Below, one piece after another: positions 1 through 12,263 of a DNA stretch of 64,000 nt. The notes beneath the pieces are model-generated. The model was given only the letters and a program-made list of their open reading frames with translations, was not told the origin of the DNA and did no database searches. Position 1 is the first letter of the stretch. Every line of letters starts with the position of its first letter. The position numbers and the translations under genes are program-made. The stretch spans positions 22,530,591 through 22,594,590 of the forward strand of contig CAKAKS010000067.1 in the NCBI GenBank assembly GCA_916700875.1, in the 5' to 3' direction. This DNA comes from Sebastes aleutianus (taxonomy: Eukaryota; Chordata; Actinopteri; Perciformes; Sebastidae).

Positions 1-76
1 CTGAGACTGAGATTTGTTAGAATTGCCTTGTCTTGAAACTGGACATCTTGGGCAAGAGGGGACACATTTCTTTTAC

Positions 77-769
77 CTTAAAGCTGAAGGAGGCGAGATT
101 GGAGCAAATATGATTAAAAAAGTTATTTTTTATAAAACGGTCGCTATATCGTGACAGTAGTACATGAAACGGGTAACCTGAAAAAAATTTGCCTCTGTGT
201 CCTCCGGTGCTCCTAACGGCATCTGAAATATTTTACAGACCGGAGGAAAACAAGCAGTAAGAGCTGATCTGAGGTCCGCTGTCCAGCTGCCGTCTATGAG
301 AGCCGGCTGTCAATCACTCGCGAACTCCAACCAAACAGTCAAATAAGGCAGCGCTGATCAAATATTAATCAATATTACGTTACGTTAATGCCTATTTCTT
401 GCCTCAAATGTTCATTCATCTTGAATGATGAATCATGAATCATGAATCATCTTGTAGTGCACGGTTTAGCTGTAAAATGATAAAGTTTGTGACGCTGCCG
501 CCATTGTGAAATCTGGTGAAGGAACGCAGAGTTCCGGTCACATGACCGGAGCACAGCATATAGGAACGCTCTCTCAATGAAATGACCTGTGATTGGTCAA
601 AGTCTCCCGTCACGGGCTAGATTTTCTAAAGCCTGAAAACAGAGCCATGAGGAGTTGCAGAAGTCTAGTTTTCCCTCAGAACACTTGAATTACAATATGC
701 TGAAAGGCTATTATGGAATTTTTGTCCAGTGATGCAAAAAAATATATACTGCCTACTGCCACTTTAAGG
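77..769. mobile_element. Inverted-repeat DNA element, family A copy 1
   Basis: Bounded by ccttaaagctg... and ...gccactttaagg. Shares long stretches with 21088-22148, 29450-29945 and 35812-36530: a left part with gagcaaatatgattaaaaaa and gacagtagt, a centre with gcgctgatcaaatat and taatgcctatttcttgcctcaaatg, and a right part ending cctactgc. No coding capacity, so probably non-autonomous. Confidence 0.75.
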
Positions 770-1803
770 TTCACATCTCATGTCAGAACAGACATAATAG
801 TGTTTAAATGTCAGTGTTAGGGTTATAATAACGTAGTTTAGCATTTGAATATTGTGGCAGCAACTTGACTCTTCCCTGCTGGCTTTAAGCGTTAAACTGT
901 CTCTTGTCTCCATCTAGTGTCCATAGCAGTGTATTGCCATACTGGAATTGGAGGGAAATGAATGTGTCCTGAATGTGTAATGAAGTTTCCTTCTGGCTCT
1001 ACTTCTTTTTACAGATCTAAAGGGTTGCTCATTTACAAAGCATGACATTAATATCATGCTAAATATTGTATAAACAGGGTGCATTTATTGAATAATATGA
1101 TCTGTTGCTGCAAAAACAAATATCTGAATTCAGATGAAGTGGAAGCTTTGGGATGTGGAGTGATTATTATTCTCTCAAACCTCAGCTTACATTTGAATCC
1201 AGTCCACAGTCGGTGATATTCTTCTTTCTATCTTCACTGCGTGAAGCATCCAAATACTTTCTCCCAACAGACAATTGCTGAGGGAGAACTTGTCCATGTC
1301 CTGACATGACCGTGAGAAGCTGTGGCTGGCAGACAGACGTGCCTCTGGGTGATGGACCCAGCAGAGGGTGTGAATGCATAATTGATCCCAAGAAATCAAA
1401 TTAGTGTCTCTATGACCCTGTTGGGCAAAACATTTCCACACAAGCGTTTTTTTTTTTATCATATTGTTGCTGCAAAGTGAGACATGCACATTTAAATAGA
1501 GCACCATATGGTATTATAATTACACTCTCATTAAACTCTCCAAGCTGTTTACCTGTCAAAGTGTTTTGAAGATTCAGTTGTGGAGAAGAGCTGGCTGACA
1601 TAGCATGTTCATAGGGCTTGTAATTGACTTGGACATATATACAGGCCTTTGGGTTATTTATATAAATCGTTGCATTGTGTTTTGAGTAAAACAGAAAGTG
1701 ATCTGGGCTTATAAGAAATTACAAATATTAGTTTTGTATAACAGGTGGCAGTATTGTGTTTCTCATCTTGGCTCTCACTAATTAAAATGTTATATTTAGT
1801 TTC

Positions 1804-2555
1804 TTTAAAGGAACAGTGCGTGGCATTTTAGGGGGCTCTAATGGCTCTATATGTTTTCTTTAGTGTATGATCACCTGAAAATAAGAATCGTTGTCTTTTC
1901 GTTACTAGAATGAGCCATTTATATTTACATATGGAGTGGGTCCTCTTCACGTAGCCGGCCGTCATGTTTCTAAAGTAGCCCAGAAGGGACAAACCAAACA
2001 CTGGCTCTAGAGAGGGCCATTTGCGTTTTTGCATCGCCACCATAGTTCCCCTACACGCTTGGCACCATGGATATAATGTATAATAAGACCTGGATATGGC
2101 GCTGCCGCTTAGTCTTGCTTCCTATTTTTTCTCGTGGCCACTCGCAGTATTGCAGTGAAATATCCCCCTGCGGCCCAAAAAACATTTTCCACATAGACCA
2201 CTATTGTAAAAGAGACGTCTGTAAAACAGTTGACAGGACACCTCGAACTGCAAACAAGGTCAGTTATGACTCTTTCTATTATGAATTGTTGATCCACGGA
2301 GGTTTCATATTTGTAAAACCTTCCTCGAGCCGGGAAAAGCAATTTAAACAAATGTGACGTTATCACAATGTGAAGTCTACGGGCCGAGTGGGAACTCACG
2401 GGCGGGGCCAGCGGGAGAAACAATACGCATATTCAGTGGACTCTCAGTTGATTCTTATAATACATCCATGCTTGGCACATGGGAGAAGTTTCAGTTGGTT
2501 GCAATCTGCAACCTCACCGCTAGATGCCGCCACATCCTACATACTGCACCTTTAA
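1804..2555. mobile_element. Inverted-repeat DNA element, family B copy 1
   Basis: Ends are inverted: tttaaaggaacagtgcgtgg and ctacatactgcacctttaa. The first 200 bp, with ctggctctagagagggcc and aagtagcccagaagggac, is the reverse complement of the right half of 14583-15088. The open frames here are short and shared with no known protein. Confidence 0.75.
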
Positions 2556-2583
2556 CTGTACACAAACCGAAGTGTGAAAACAA

Positions 2584-4534
2584 TGTGACGACCCCTCCAC
2601 TCCACTTGGTGTCCCGTGTCTTTTTGCTGGTTCTCTTTTGTTTTGCAGGAGAGAGGGTCGTCAGGCTGATGAGCCACACCTGGGCTTGGTGTGGTTGGGA
2701 TAAAAGCTCTCTACCTTTCAACAGATGTCTCTCTCTTCCTTGGCTGGCACACCTGTTTTGGTTTTGTTGCACCTCATTTTGTAAATTGAGTTGTGCAATC
2801 TAGTTGTTTGGGAGACATGGACGAGGTAAGTAGGCCGTTCTGCTGGGGGTTTTTTGGTGAAGGTAAGCAGCTGAATTAGATAACAAGTTGCTGATTTGTT
2901 CTGGTGTGTTTGTATTGAGTTGTGCATGCCTGTGATTTTGTGGCACGGAGTTCTGTTGGTCCTGCAGCCAGTGTTGGCAGGTGTGAGCTATCAGCAGTGA
3001 TTGCAGGGTCCTCTAGTGAGTAACTTTTGGCTTTTGTGGAGTTTCCCTGGGTAGTCATAGCAACGTGGTCCATTTGGGCTCGTTGGTTTTATTTTTTAGT
3101 TTGTTATTTTTGTGTGGTGTGCGGTCAGAGCAGCTATCTCGGGGACACATCCAGAGCTGTCAGGTGGGTAACCAGCTTGCTGGGGGCCTAACCGAGGCTA
3201 TTGGTTTCAATGTTTAAAGAGCCTCCCGCTAATCTGCATGAAGAATAGGGTTCAGTGAGGTAGATTAGTTTGAGATAGGTAGTTTAGGTAGGGGGAAACT
3301 TCCACATTAGTTTGGGAGACATTGTCTCTTTTGTGCACTTTGACCTGGGCAACAATGTCTGTTGGCTCTGTTGGTGCCTTTAGACCAATAGTGTGTAATG
3401 GCTGGGGTAGTTGGACCCAGTTATGAGAGTTCTGCACAGCCTGGAGGGTTTCTGGGTAGTTGGACCCAGTTACACTGAAGGTGCTTCATTTGTGAGAACC
3501 TGAATGATAGCTGTTGCAGGAGGTTATAGTGGTTCATATGGTAGGCAAGTAAATGGTTACAGGAGGGATGTGGTGTGTCATTGGTTGTGCTGTGACGTGC
3601 AACTTGGTAGCTTGGCCTGTTAGCTGTGGGAACATAAGCGCTACAGCTCATGCCTTGGTTGGTGTGAGCTTTGCTGTAGTTTGGTTGCCTCTTTGTGCTG
3701 TGCGTCTTGGGATGACTTGTTTGGCTAGTGAGCCTTTGTTGTAGAGGAACCTTTTGATGCTCCTTTTGGGTAGCGCTTATATCTGTTCTGTGTTTTGGTA
3801 GCTGGAGCTTATGGCAAGTCCAGTTCTGTATGTTTTGGTAGCTGGGATTTTGCACGTCACATTGTCCGATACTTGCACATTGTTTGACGATCTGTGTGTT
3901 AACCACCTAGTCTTGCATTTCCATGTATAGACCAACCCTCCAAAGAACATCTTGTTTTTAAATCTGGTGATGTACCATTACTGTCTAATATCTCTATGCT
4001 GTAAATTCTTAAATGCTTCTCCAGGTGTTGGAGTTGCTGGGTTGCAGTGTGGTGATTGGTTGGCTGCCTGAGTGACACACTACAGAACTGGTCCGTATGA
4101 AAGGTTTATTTTTTGAAATTATTAGGCTATGTAGTTTATTGTATTTTGTTAGAAGTGTTGTCCGTCGGCAACACCGTTTTTATGGAGTGGGGTGTGACGA
4201 CCCCTCCACTCCACTTGGTGTCCCGTGTCTTTTTGCTGGTTCTCTTTTGTTTTGCAGGAGAGGGGGTCGTCAGGCTGATGAGCCACACCTGGGCTTGGTG
4301 TGGTTGGGATAAAAGTTCTCTACCTTTCAACAGATGTCTCTCTCTTCCTTGGCTGGCACACCTGTTTTGGTTTTGTTTGCAGCAGACATTTTCACACATG
4401 CCTACATCACTGATTACTGACTTTCCATGTTTATTTAGTTATTTATCGTTAGTTTGTCAGATAAATGCCTGTTACTATTTTTAAACTCGTCTGGTCTCCC
4501 GTTTTTGTTGAAACCTTTGAGATGGGTTGTAACA
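2584..4534 (+). mobile_element. Non-autonomous LTR element with coding-free interior
   Basis: A near-identical 185-bp block occurs at 2584-2768 and 4193-4377, starting tgtgacgacccctcc and containing a TATA-like gggataaaag. The downstream copy extends to about 4534, where gggttgtaaca is an imperfect inverse of the start, as LTR ends usually are. A purine-rich ggagtgggg sits directly before the second copy, consistent with a polypurine tract and a 3' LTR. The interior of about 1.4 kb has no gag, protease, reverse transcriptase or integrase frame. The 5' copy lacks the distal half, so the element is deleted or degenerate. Confidence 0.65.
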
Positions 4535-5059
4535 ACTTGTGGTTTTATGTGACAAACAGTCTCGTATGGGGGGCACGTATAGGGACTTCCTGGCGTTTCC
4601 GCTGGTGGCCTATCATCCTTGCTTATATACTATATGTTATTTAGTGAGCTTTGTGCTGGTCGGACAGGTTACATTTGGACGGAACCAGGCTTGCTGTTTT
4701 CCCCAGTTTACAGTCTTTATGCTAAGCTAACCATCTTCTGGCTGTAGCTTCATTTTTTTACCAACCCTGGTAGAGAAAATGAATAAGCAGCAGGGGGGGT
4801 TGTGTCTAGAAGAAAACCCACAAAATCTGATCTGAGATCTACAAAACCTCTCGCGAGACTCGCTGCCCTATGACCTATCCTAACCTTAACAGTCTCAGGA
4901 GAGTTTGGACTCCCTTCTAGCCATTATACCCAGCAGAGGCCCAACACATTTGTTGCCAAGAGCAGACATATGTCAATTATTTCATATGAAAAGCAATATG
5001 TCTTTTTGCACTATATTCACTTTTTTAATAGTCCTGTATCTCAGTTGTTACCCTGCACT

Positions 5060-5222
5060 ATATTCTTTGTTAACAGTTTTTCTTCATCTCCTGGTATTTT
5101 TATATCTGGTATATTTTTTGTACTACTAACTTGTGCCTTTTTACTAGCATGTATTGCACTATGGAACTGTGATGCTGGAAACTTGAATTTCCCTCGGGAT
5201 CAATAAAGTTACTATCTATCTA
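5060..5222 (+). mobile_element. LINE 3' tail with (ATCT)n end
   Basis: The sequence runs from a tatttttatatctgg segment through gcactatggaactgtgatgctgg and cctcgggatcaataaag to actatctatct, a LINE-type 3' end that terminates in a short tandem repeat. A second copy sits at about 5800-5945. Confidence 0.7.
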
Positions 5223-5610
5223 ACACAAATCATACACAACTCCCTCACTCATACATATATACATTTTCAATTTCTTGAATGAATGGGAATACGCTGAACA
5301 GTTGACTGCCAAAGAGCAAAAGAAAGGAATGATTGAGCATTGCTGGTGATTGGTGCTTAATGCAGTGACTGAATAGAACGTTTTAATGTTAACATAACTC
5401 AAAGGAATCATTTCATTACATCTTATCACATCTTTTCAACAGGTCTCATAATTTCACCTTGTCAGGAACCTGGAGATCTAGTTTTCAAGTGTTAGATGAC
5501 CAACAAAAAATAAATTACAATTAAATACACTAAGTACAACTGTTAAAAGAAAACTGCAATCTAAAAGTAAACTAGCCTATAGGATTTTAAGATTAACAGC
5601 CTTTCTGAAT

Positions 5611-6130
5611 TATTTATCTATGTGAACCCTTCTCAACTGCATTAAATATCAATTTTTAGTGGCATAGATGTAAAACTTAGACTTTTTTTCGACAAAGGAT
5701 GGTGCATCTAAATAAATGAATGCAATGTGGGACATGTAGTAAACCTACTACAGTAACCCACCTGCAGTCCTACATGTGCACGACACAGGCGATTATGTTT
5801 TTATATCTGGTATATTTTTTATACTTTGTAGTTTGTACTACTAACTTGTGCCTTTTTACTAACATGTTTTGCACTATGGAACTATGATGCTGGAAACTTT
5901 AATTTCCCTCAGGATCAATAAAGTTACTATATCTATCTATTTATCTATCTATGTGAACCCTTCTCAACTGCATTAAATATCATTTTTTGTGGCATAGATA
6001 TATAACTCATTTTTCGAGAAATAAAAAAGATGGTGCATCTAAATAAATGAATGCATTGTGGGACATGTAGTATAACCTACTACAGTAAACCACCTGCAGT
6101 CCTACATGTGCACGACACAGGCGATTATGT
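5611..6130. repeat. Direct duplication of a 190-bp segment upstream of ano8
   Basis: Copy 1 is about 5611-5798 and copy 2 about 5940-6130. Both run from ctatgtgaacccttctcaac through tggcatagat and gatggtgcatctaaataaat to cacgacacaggcgattatgt, with scattered substitutions and small indels. A LINE tail lies between them. The second copy ends about 270 bp before the ano8 start codon, so the duplication lies in promoter-proximal DNA. Confidence 0.85.
5800..5945 (+). mobile_element. LINE 3' tail, second copy, with (ATCT)n end
   Basis: Matches 5060-5222 closely (ggtatattttttatac, gcactatggaactatgatgctgg, cctcaggatcaataaag). It ends in about five ATCT units and is placed between two copies of a duplicated ano8-upstream segment. 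Confidence 0.7.
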
Positions 6131-6403
6131 CATTGTTTATAAGGTGCACGGTGTTCCCCTTAACTCTGTCGTCACCACCCAGTCACGACTGGTGCGCGTG
6201 TACAATATGCCATGATCATGTTCCTCCTCCTCTTCCTCCTCTTCCTCTATCTATCAGATACACTATAGGGTTCCCCCTCTACATGCACATGCAACATGCA
6301 ATAAAAACCTCCGTGCAGTGCGGTTTTCCACCAGCCCCCTTCACTTCACTTCCACCACCTGCTGTATATATCGTTGTGCACCACCAGAAGCAGCAGCAGC
6401 AGC

Positions 6404-9400
6404 ATGCAGGCGGCCACCGGAGCAGCTGATCCTGTAAACGCTGCTGGTTCTGTAAACAGTTGCACCGCAGACGTCGACGGCAGCAGCGACGGGGCAGCAG
6501 CAGCAGGAGAGAGGAGGATGGAGAGGACGGAGAGGACGGGGACACTGCCGAGCGAGCTGCAGGACAGGACCAGCAACCAGCAGCAGCATTATATGTCCTC
6601 CTTATCACCATCCGGGGTGCTCGGTGAGTGTCACACAGAAAAAACAGTATGTGTCCTGTATGAGCATGATCTGAGGAAGATATGGTTTAAAAGATGGGGA
6701 TAAAAGAGATTACTGTGCATGTATGCTTGGGCAATATGGTGCAGTCACCGAGATGCTTGATGGACTTCACCGAATGACTCACAGGAGACTAAAAGGGGGT
6801 CAATACTCTGTGATTGGGTTTTGGTGTCTTGGTGCGTTTTTTTTCCTTTTCCCTGCTACATGGTGCGCATTGGGATTGAGACAGGCCCAACAAGAGTCTG
6901 GCTTTAGTGGTCCACAGGTGCATGCACGAGGAGGAGGAGGAGGAGGAGGAGGAAGAGGAGGAGGAGGTGCATCATGTCCCGACAGGCTGTGCCATACTAT
7001 ACTTTGACTATAGAGTAAAGATTGTGTTTGCAGGGCTTAGATGACATGTGTCCTTTTTGTGTCTGGTGTTGCAAGACTTGGTGGTGAGTAAGCAAATGAC
7101 AGGTGGATTGCATTATGAGGATTATAAAGCAGCACTGAAAAAATGTGATGTTTATACGTTTTTAAGGTTTTATCATTTTCTAGGCCCCCCCCTATGTCCA
7201 TGTCTGGGCCCCTTGAAATGTTTTATGAGTTTTATGACTCCTTACCTTTAAACATGCACTATCTGCAACCATCTTGGACTCTAACCACTGGCGCACTTTA
7301 CACTTACTTTACACTATACATCCTATATATCACTTTATAGACTGCACATATGTACATATTACATTTATTTATTGCACATACTGCATTTATTTATTGACGG
7401 ACTGCACACACTATGTTCCCCCATTCACTCTGTATCTTTTATGTCTCTATTATTGTTTTTATAATTTTGGTATACCTTTACATCTCCTGTGTTTCACTCT
7501 GTTTGCTGATGCTGCTGCTTTGACACCTGAATTTCCCTCCGGGGATTAATAAAGGTTCATCTTATCTTATCTTATCTTATGTCCATCCAGCATAATGTGG
7601 AGGAGACACTCTGGTCAGAGGTCTGGTCATCTGGATGTAACAATATCACCTTTACAATCTCAGCCTGAGCAATGTCACTGCAGTTGTTGCTCCTAATGTG
7701 GGTCTTGACCTTCAAGCCATTAATTCGGAGAAAATCTCAAAACACATTTATATAGATCAGGACAGGTGATATAGGCTTACCATAAATTATATAAACTGAT
7801 TAATCGCAAATTAATCACACATTTTTACTGTTCAAAATGAACCTTAAAGGGAGATTTGTCAAGTATTTAATACTCTTATCAACATGGGAGTGGGCAAATG
7901 TTCTGCTTTAGGCAAATATATATATATATTATTGGAAATAAATGAACAACACAAAACAATGACAAATATCGTCCAGAAACCCTCACAGGTACTGCATTTA
8001 GCATAAAGAAATATGCTCAAATCATAACATGGTAAACTGCAGCCCACCACGCAACAACAGCTGTCAGTGTGTCAGTGTGCTGACTTGACTATGACTTGCC
8101 CCAAACTGCATGTGATTATCATAAAGTGGGCATGTCTGTAAAGGGGAGACTCGTGGGTACCAATAGAACCCATTTTCATTCACGTATCTTAAGGTCAGAG
8201 GTCAAGGGACCCGTTTGAACATGGCCATGCCAGTTACAACCTCCGAAAGCTCGATTGCGTTAATGCGTTAACGCGTTATTATTAACTTTGACAGCCCTAA
8301 TATAAACACAATAATTACACTTTCATGCCCTTTTTTTTTTTTACATCTGTCTCAACAATATCAGTGTGATTATAGGCTCTGCGATACTGGTTCAGTTGAG
8401 CTCTTGAATGTAAATGATGATTTTGCTGATGATCACATCAGCGTGGCCTATAATCACTCCTTTCCCTCAGCGGCAGTTAAAGAGCTGATAATTGAGTAGT
8501 TGAAAAACTGTCAGTTAGAGTTTGCGTGCTCTCTGTCTTTATGCCAGTTCATTCCCACGATGCAAGTGAGGTGAACTGGACAGTGCAGCCACCTGCAGCT
8601 CTGAATGTAAAGGTCTGTCTGATAGGACTTAATGGGCTGCACCCTATCCAGGCTGCCTGTCTGCTTTTTGTCCATTGCATGCTGGGTAAGAAACCAGACC
8701 AACCGAACCCACCCCAAAATCTGTGACTCTGAAACAGATCATGAAGAAAAAATAAAAATAGATATTTAAATTGTTAATGAAAAGTTACTAACTTTCTACA
8801 CGGTGTCATGTGCGAGGAACCCAGTGTGTGTTTGTGTTCTCACAGTATGACCAGTTAGAGACGGTGGACTTTTGGTTGATTGGTTAGTTGAACTTCTGAG
8901 TAGACGTCATCGGTTGTTCATCGTGATGTACCTGTCTGTAGCCTTGATATACTATCGGTGCTTATGTTTAGTATTTAATGTATTTTCTTGTTAATATTTG
9001 ATGGATTATCTGAAGCAGGTGTGGTATGTCACATGTGTGCAGTATGGGTATTTAAGATGGCGATTCTCTGCACTTATCAGAAGAACCTGGTGCTCGAAAC
9101 GTTACGGCAATAACATCTGTTTTATTTGTTTGTTCAGTTCATAGACATTTATTGAAAATTGTGATATGAGCAAAATTTGGTTGGCAACACTTAATGTTGA
9201 TAATTCAAACAAAAATGTGATTTATTATCAATCTCAACTGATTGATGTTGGAAAAAAATATATATGAAAAAATCAATACCTTTCAATATCTGTATCTTAG
9301 CCTGTCTATATCCAAGATCAATATTTATATTGCTATGGTTATTTATGACAAATTACTGTATATGTCAAGCTGTACAGCTGATGTTCACCATGTTGGGCTG

Positions 9401-12214
9401 CATTTCATAGGTCATCCTGGGAGAAGTCTGACTTAGAAATAGTTTTGCATCTTTACATACGGAATCGCAATTAATGATGATATTTTAAATAATTCCATGA
9501 TGCAATTAAAATGGTAGATGATAAGCAATCAATGTATTGCCTAACCCATGTTAGAAAGCTTCACAGGCCTAGTCTATAGAACTGTTTACACACCAAAAAA
9601 AACGAGGAATAAAAAAGATATCCAGTTTAAAGTATCCTGTAGTTCTTCGGCCTCCACTCGCTCTGCTGCAGATGGACATTAAATCATCATCATACATAGT
9701 AACGTAGCTCTGAATGGATAAAGTGCTGCAGCCTGGCGGAGAGATTTGCACGTCAGATATATCTTCATGTCTTGTGGCCTTAATGAGGAATGATGTCAGC
9801 GACACTTTGAAGTATTCAGAAACAGACGGCAAGTGTAAGACAAAGAAAAATAAAAGCATTTGGTGTCAGTGACTTGGCTCGGATTGCATCATTATGTCAC
9901 ACACACAGTTTAATCAGCAGAATTGCTCAGTGATTTATACATCTCATTTATATTTTCTAAAAACATCTCCTGCATGATAACACAGGGCCGTTATCCTGTT
10001 GCATTGTTGTCGGACATGTATTATAGGTACAGTACATCAAGTGTTTAACATGTTGGTGTGAAACATCATACTGTAACAGAGAGATGACAGCAGCCTCTCA
10101 ATAAAAGGGATGAGACGTGCTAAAAGTAAGGTGGTGTGATAATGCAGTTGCGCTGCAGAATGTGAAATCCTGATCACAGACACGTACCGAGAGAGCGTCA
10201 CAAGGAGATTCAGTGAACAATGAAGAGATCGGTCAATCACTCGGTCTGTTGTGCGTGCGTGAGACGGAGAGTGTGACTTGAAAGTGCGATTTTGTGTGCG
10301 AGAACCAAACGTGTGAAAGGAGAAGGAACAGTGGAAATGATGACTTCAGAGCTTGCATTGTATTGTGGGATAGCACTGCTGCTTTGCCTGCATTTAATGG
10401 ATTTAGAGATGGACTTGAAAAGCCAGTTTGTTCATTGCTATTTACACACCACCCAGTTTACAGATCATTTGTTTGTTAACGGTGTTTGCTTAAAGTCATG
10501 CCACCAATGCAGCAGTAAACCTTCATGCTTGCACAACAATTTACCTTTTATCTTATCCCTTAAAGTCTCCATGACACAGCAAAAAATAGGAGAATATGGT
10601 GAAGAAATGTGCTGAGTGGCAGAGCGATACTAATGTCTAACCTGTCATCTGTGACCTTGATTGGCCTGATGAAAAATATCACCATCTGTCTGTCCCCCTT
10701 TCTCGATCTTACACACTCTGTCCAAAGCTCTTCATCTTTTATTCTCTGTAATCAATTTAAACTGACTTTATTAACCTCTGCTGCTCCTCTTTTCCTTTCA
10801 GATAAACTGTTTGGGAAGCATCTTCTGCAGGCCAGACACTACATTATGTCCCGTAAGTCCTGGCTGAAGATGGTGCCCACCGAAAACTGTGACATCCTGA
10901 TGACATTCCCAGGTGCGGTAAAGCTCCAGCCTGTCCTCCCTGTTCGTCACTGCAGATAGAACAGTGCATCATCCTCATTAAGTGTGTTTGGTGGTCAGCC
11001 AGCCGCTCAGATGCGTGACTAGGACTTAAAATGATCTCCGGGGACAATTAGATCCATCCATTAACTGTACCCGTTTTTATGGACCAGCCCTCTCTGCAGT
11101 GACTTTTAAGGAAGCTACTGTCGTGGGCATAGAAATGTGAATTTGAGGCATTCATCAAACTAACCTTGCAGATAAACTTCATAATGTACAAAAAAGACAT
11201 CCTGTATATCATGTTACATGCTACCCCGGAGTATTAGGGCCACATTGAGGAAATAAATAACTCTGTGATTTCGAGAATAAAGTCATAATATTACGAGAGT
11301 AAAGTCATAGGTTTACGAGAAGAAAAAGTCGTATTATGAGAATTAAGTCATAATATTATAAAGTAGTAATTTTACGTGTTATTTTAGAGGGAAAATGGAG
11401 CAGAGTGCCGCCTGCGTGAAAATGAGGAATGTGGAGCGTCTTGTGAAGTTATACTTTACTATAGGTTTCACAAATAACAAAATACTTCATCTTTTGGCAC
11501 ATCAGCATCACATTATCATAAGTATCAGGACTTTGAAAAGATTGTGTAAGCAACTGCGTTTATTTAGAAGAAAGAACCACATGGACCTGATGGGGAAACT
11601 GACTCTTTTGTGTAAGAGGAAATTACTTATTTTTCTCGTAAAGTTATGATATTATTCTCATTAAATTACGACTTTTTTCTCAAAATATTATGACTTTATT
11701 CTCGAAATCACCGTTTTTTTCCCCCTCAATGTGGCCCTAATACTCCGTCGTTGGCTGAAACTGCTGGATTCAGATTGGAATCAGTCTTGGTTATAGACCG
11801 TCTTCTCAACCTATATAAAACATGTTTGTGATATATGTAGACAGGGATTTAATTGGACTGACCTTTCACTATGACCCATCCCACTGCTTCTACGCCCTTC
11901 TGTCAGGGAGGCTGGGTTTGGTTCAGCCTCTTAATGCAGCAGCAAACTTCCTTCCTTTGGCAAACACCTGAGGAATTAAACTGAGTGAAACAAAGAAACC
12001 ATGATGCTCATATTCACTGTCAAACTTAAAATACAACAAAATGTTCTCCCTCCAGATACAATAGATGACCACACTATGCTGTGGCTCCTGAATCAGATTC
12101 GTCTTGGAATCCCACAAGTCAGCATTCAGGTTCGGCAGCACAAACACACCCAGGCACACGCCTTCTTCATCACGACAACGTTTGAGAAGTAAGACTCCCA
12201 AACTCACACTCTTG

Positions 12215-12263
<49 letters not shown>

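Noticed and set aside
1187..1507. 106-codon minus-strand frame in the 5' intergenic region
   Set aside because: No domain, no second copy and no splice context; chance frame.
2354..2803. 149-codon plus-strand open frame, and the similar 123-codon frame at 4113-4484
   Set aside because: Both run through the duplicated LTR-like block; the shared peptide comes from the repeat and no protein domain is seen.
3421..3906. 161-codon minus-strand open frame
   Set aside because: Composition is low-complexity (Gln, His, Thr, Ser), it lies inside the LTR element interior and resembles no gag or pol domain.
6279..6611. Three minus-strand frames over ano8 exon 1
   Set aside because: Antisense shadows of the CAG/GGA-rich first coding exon.
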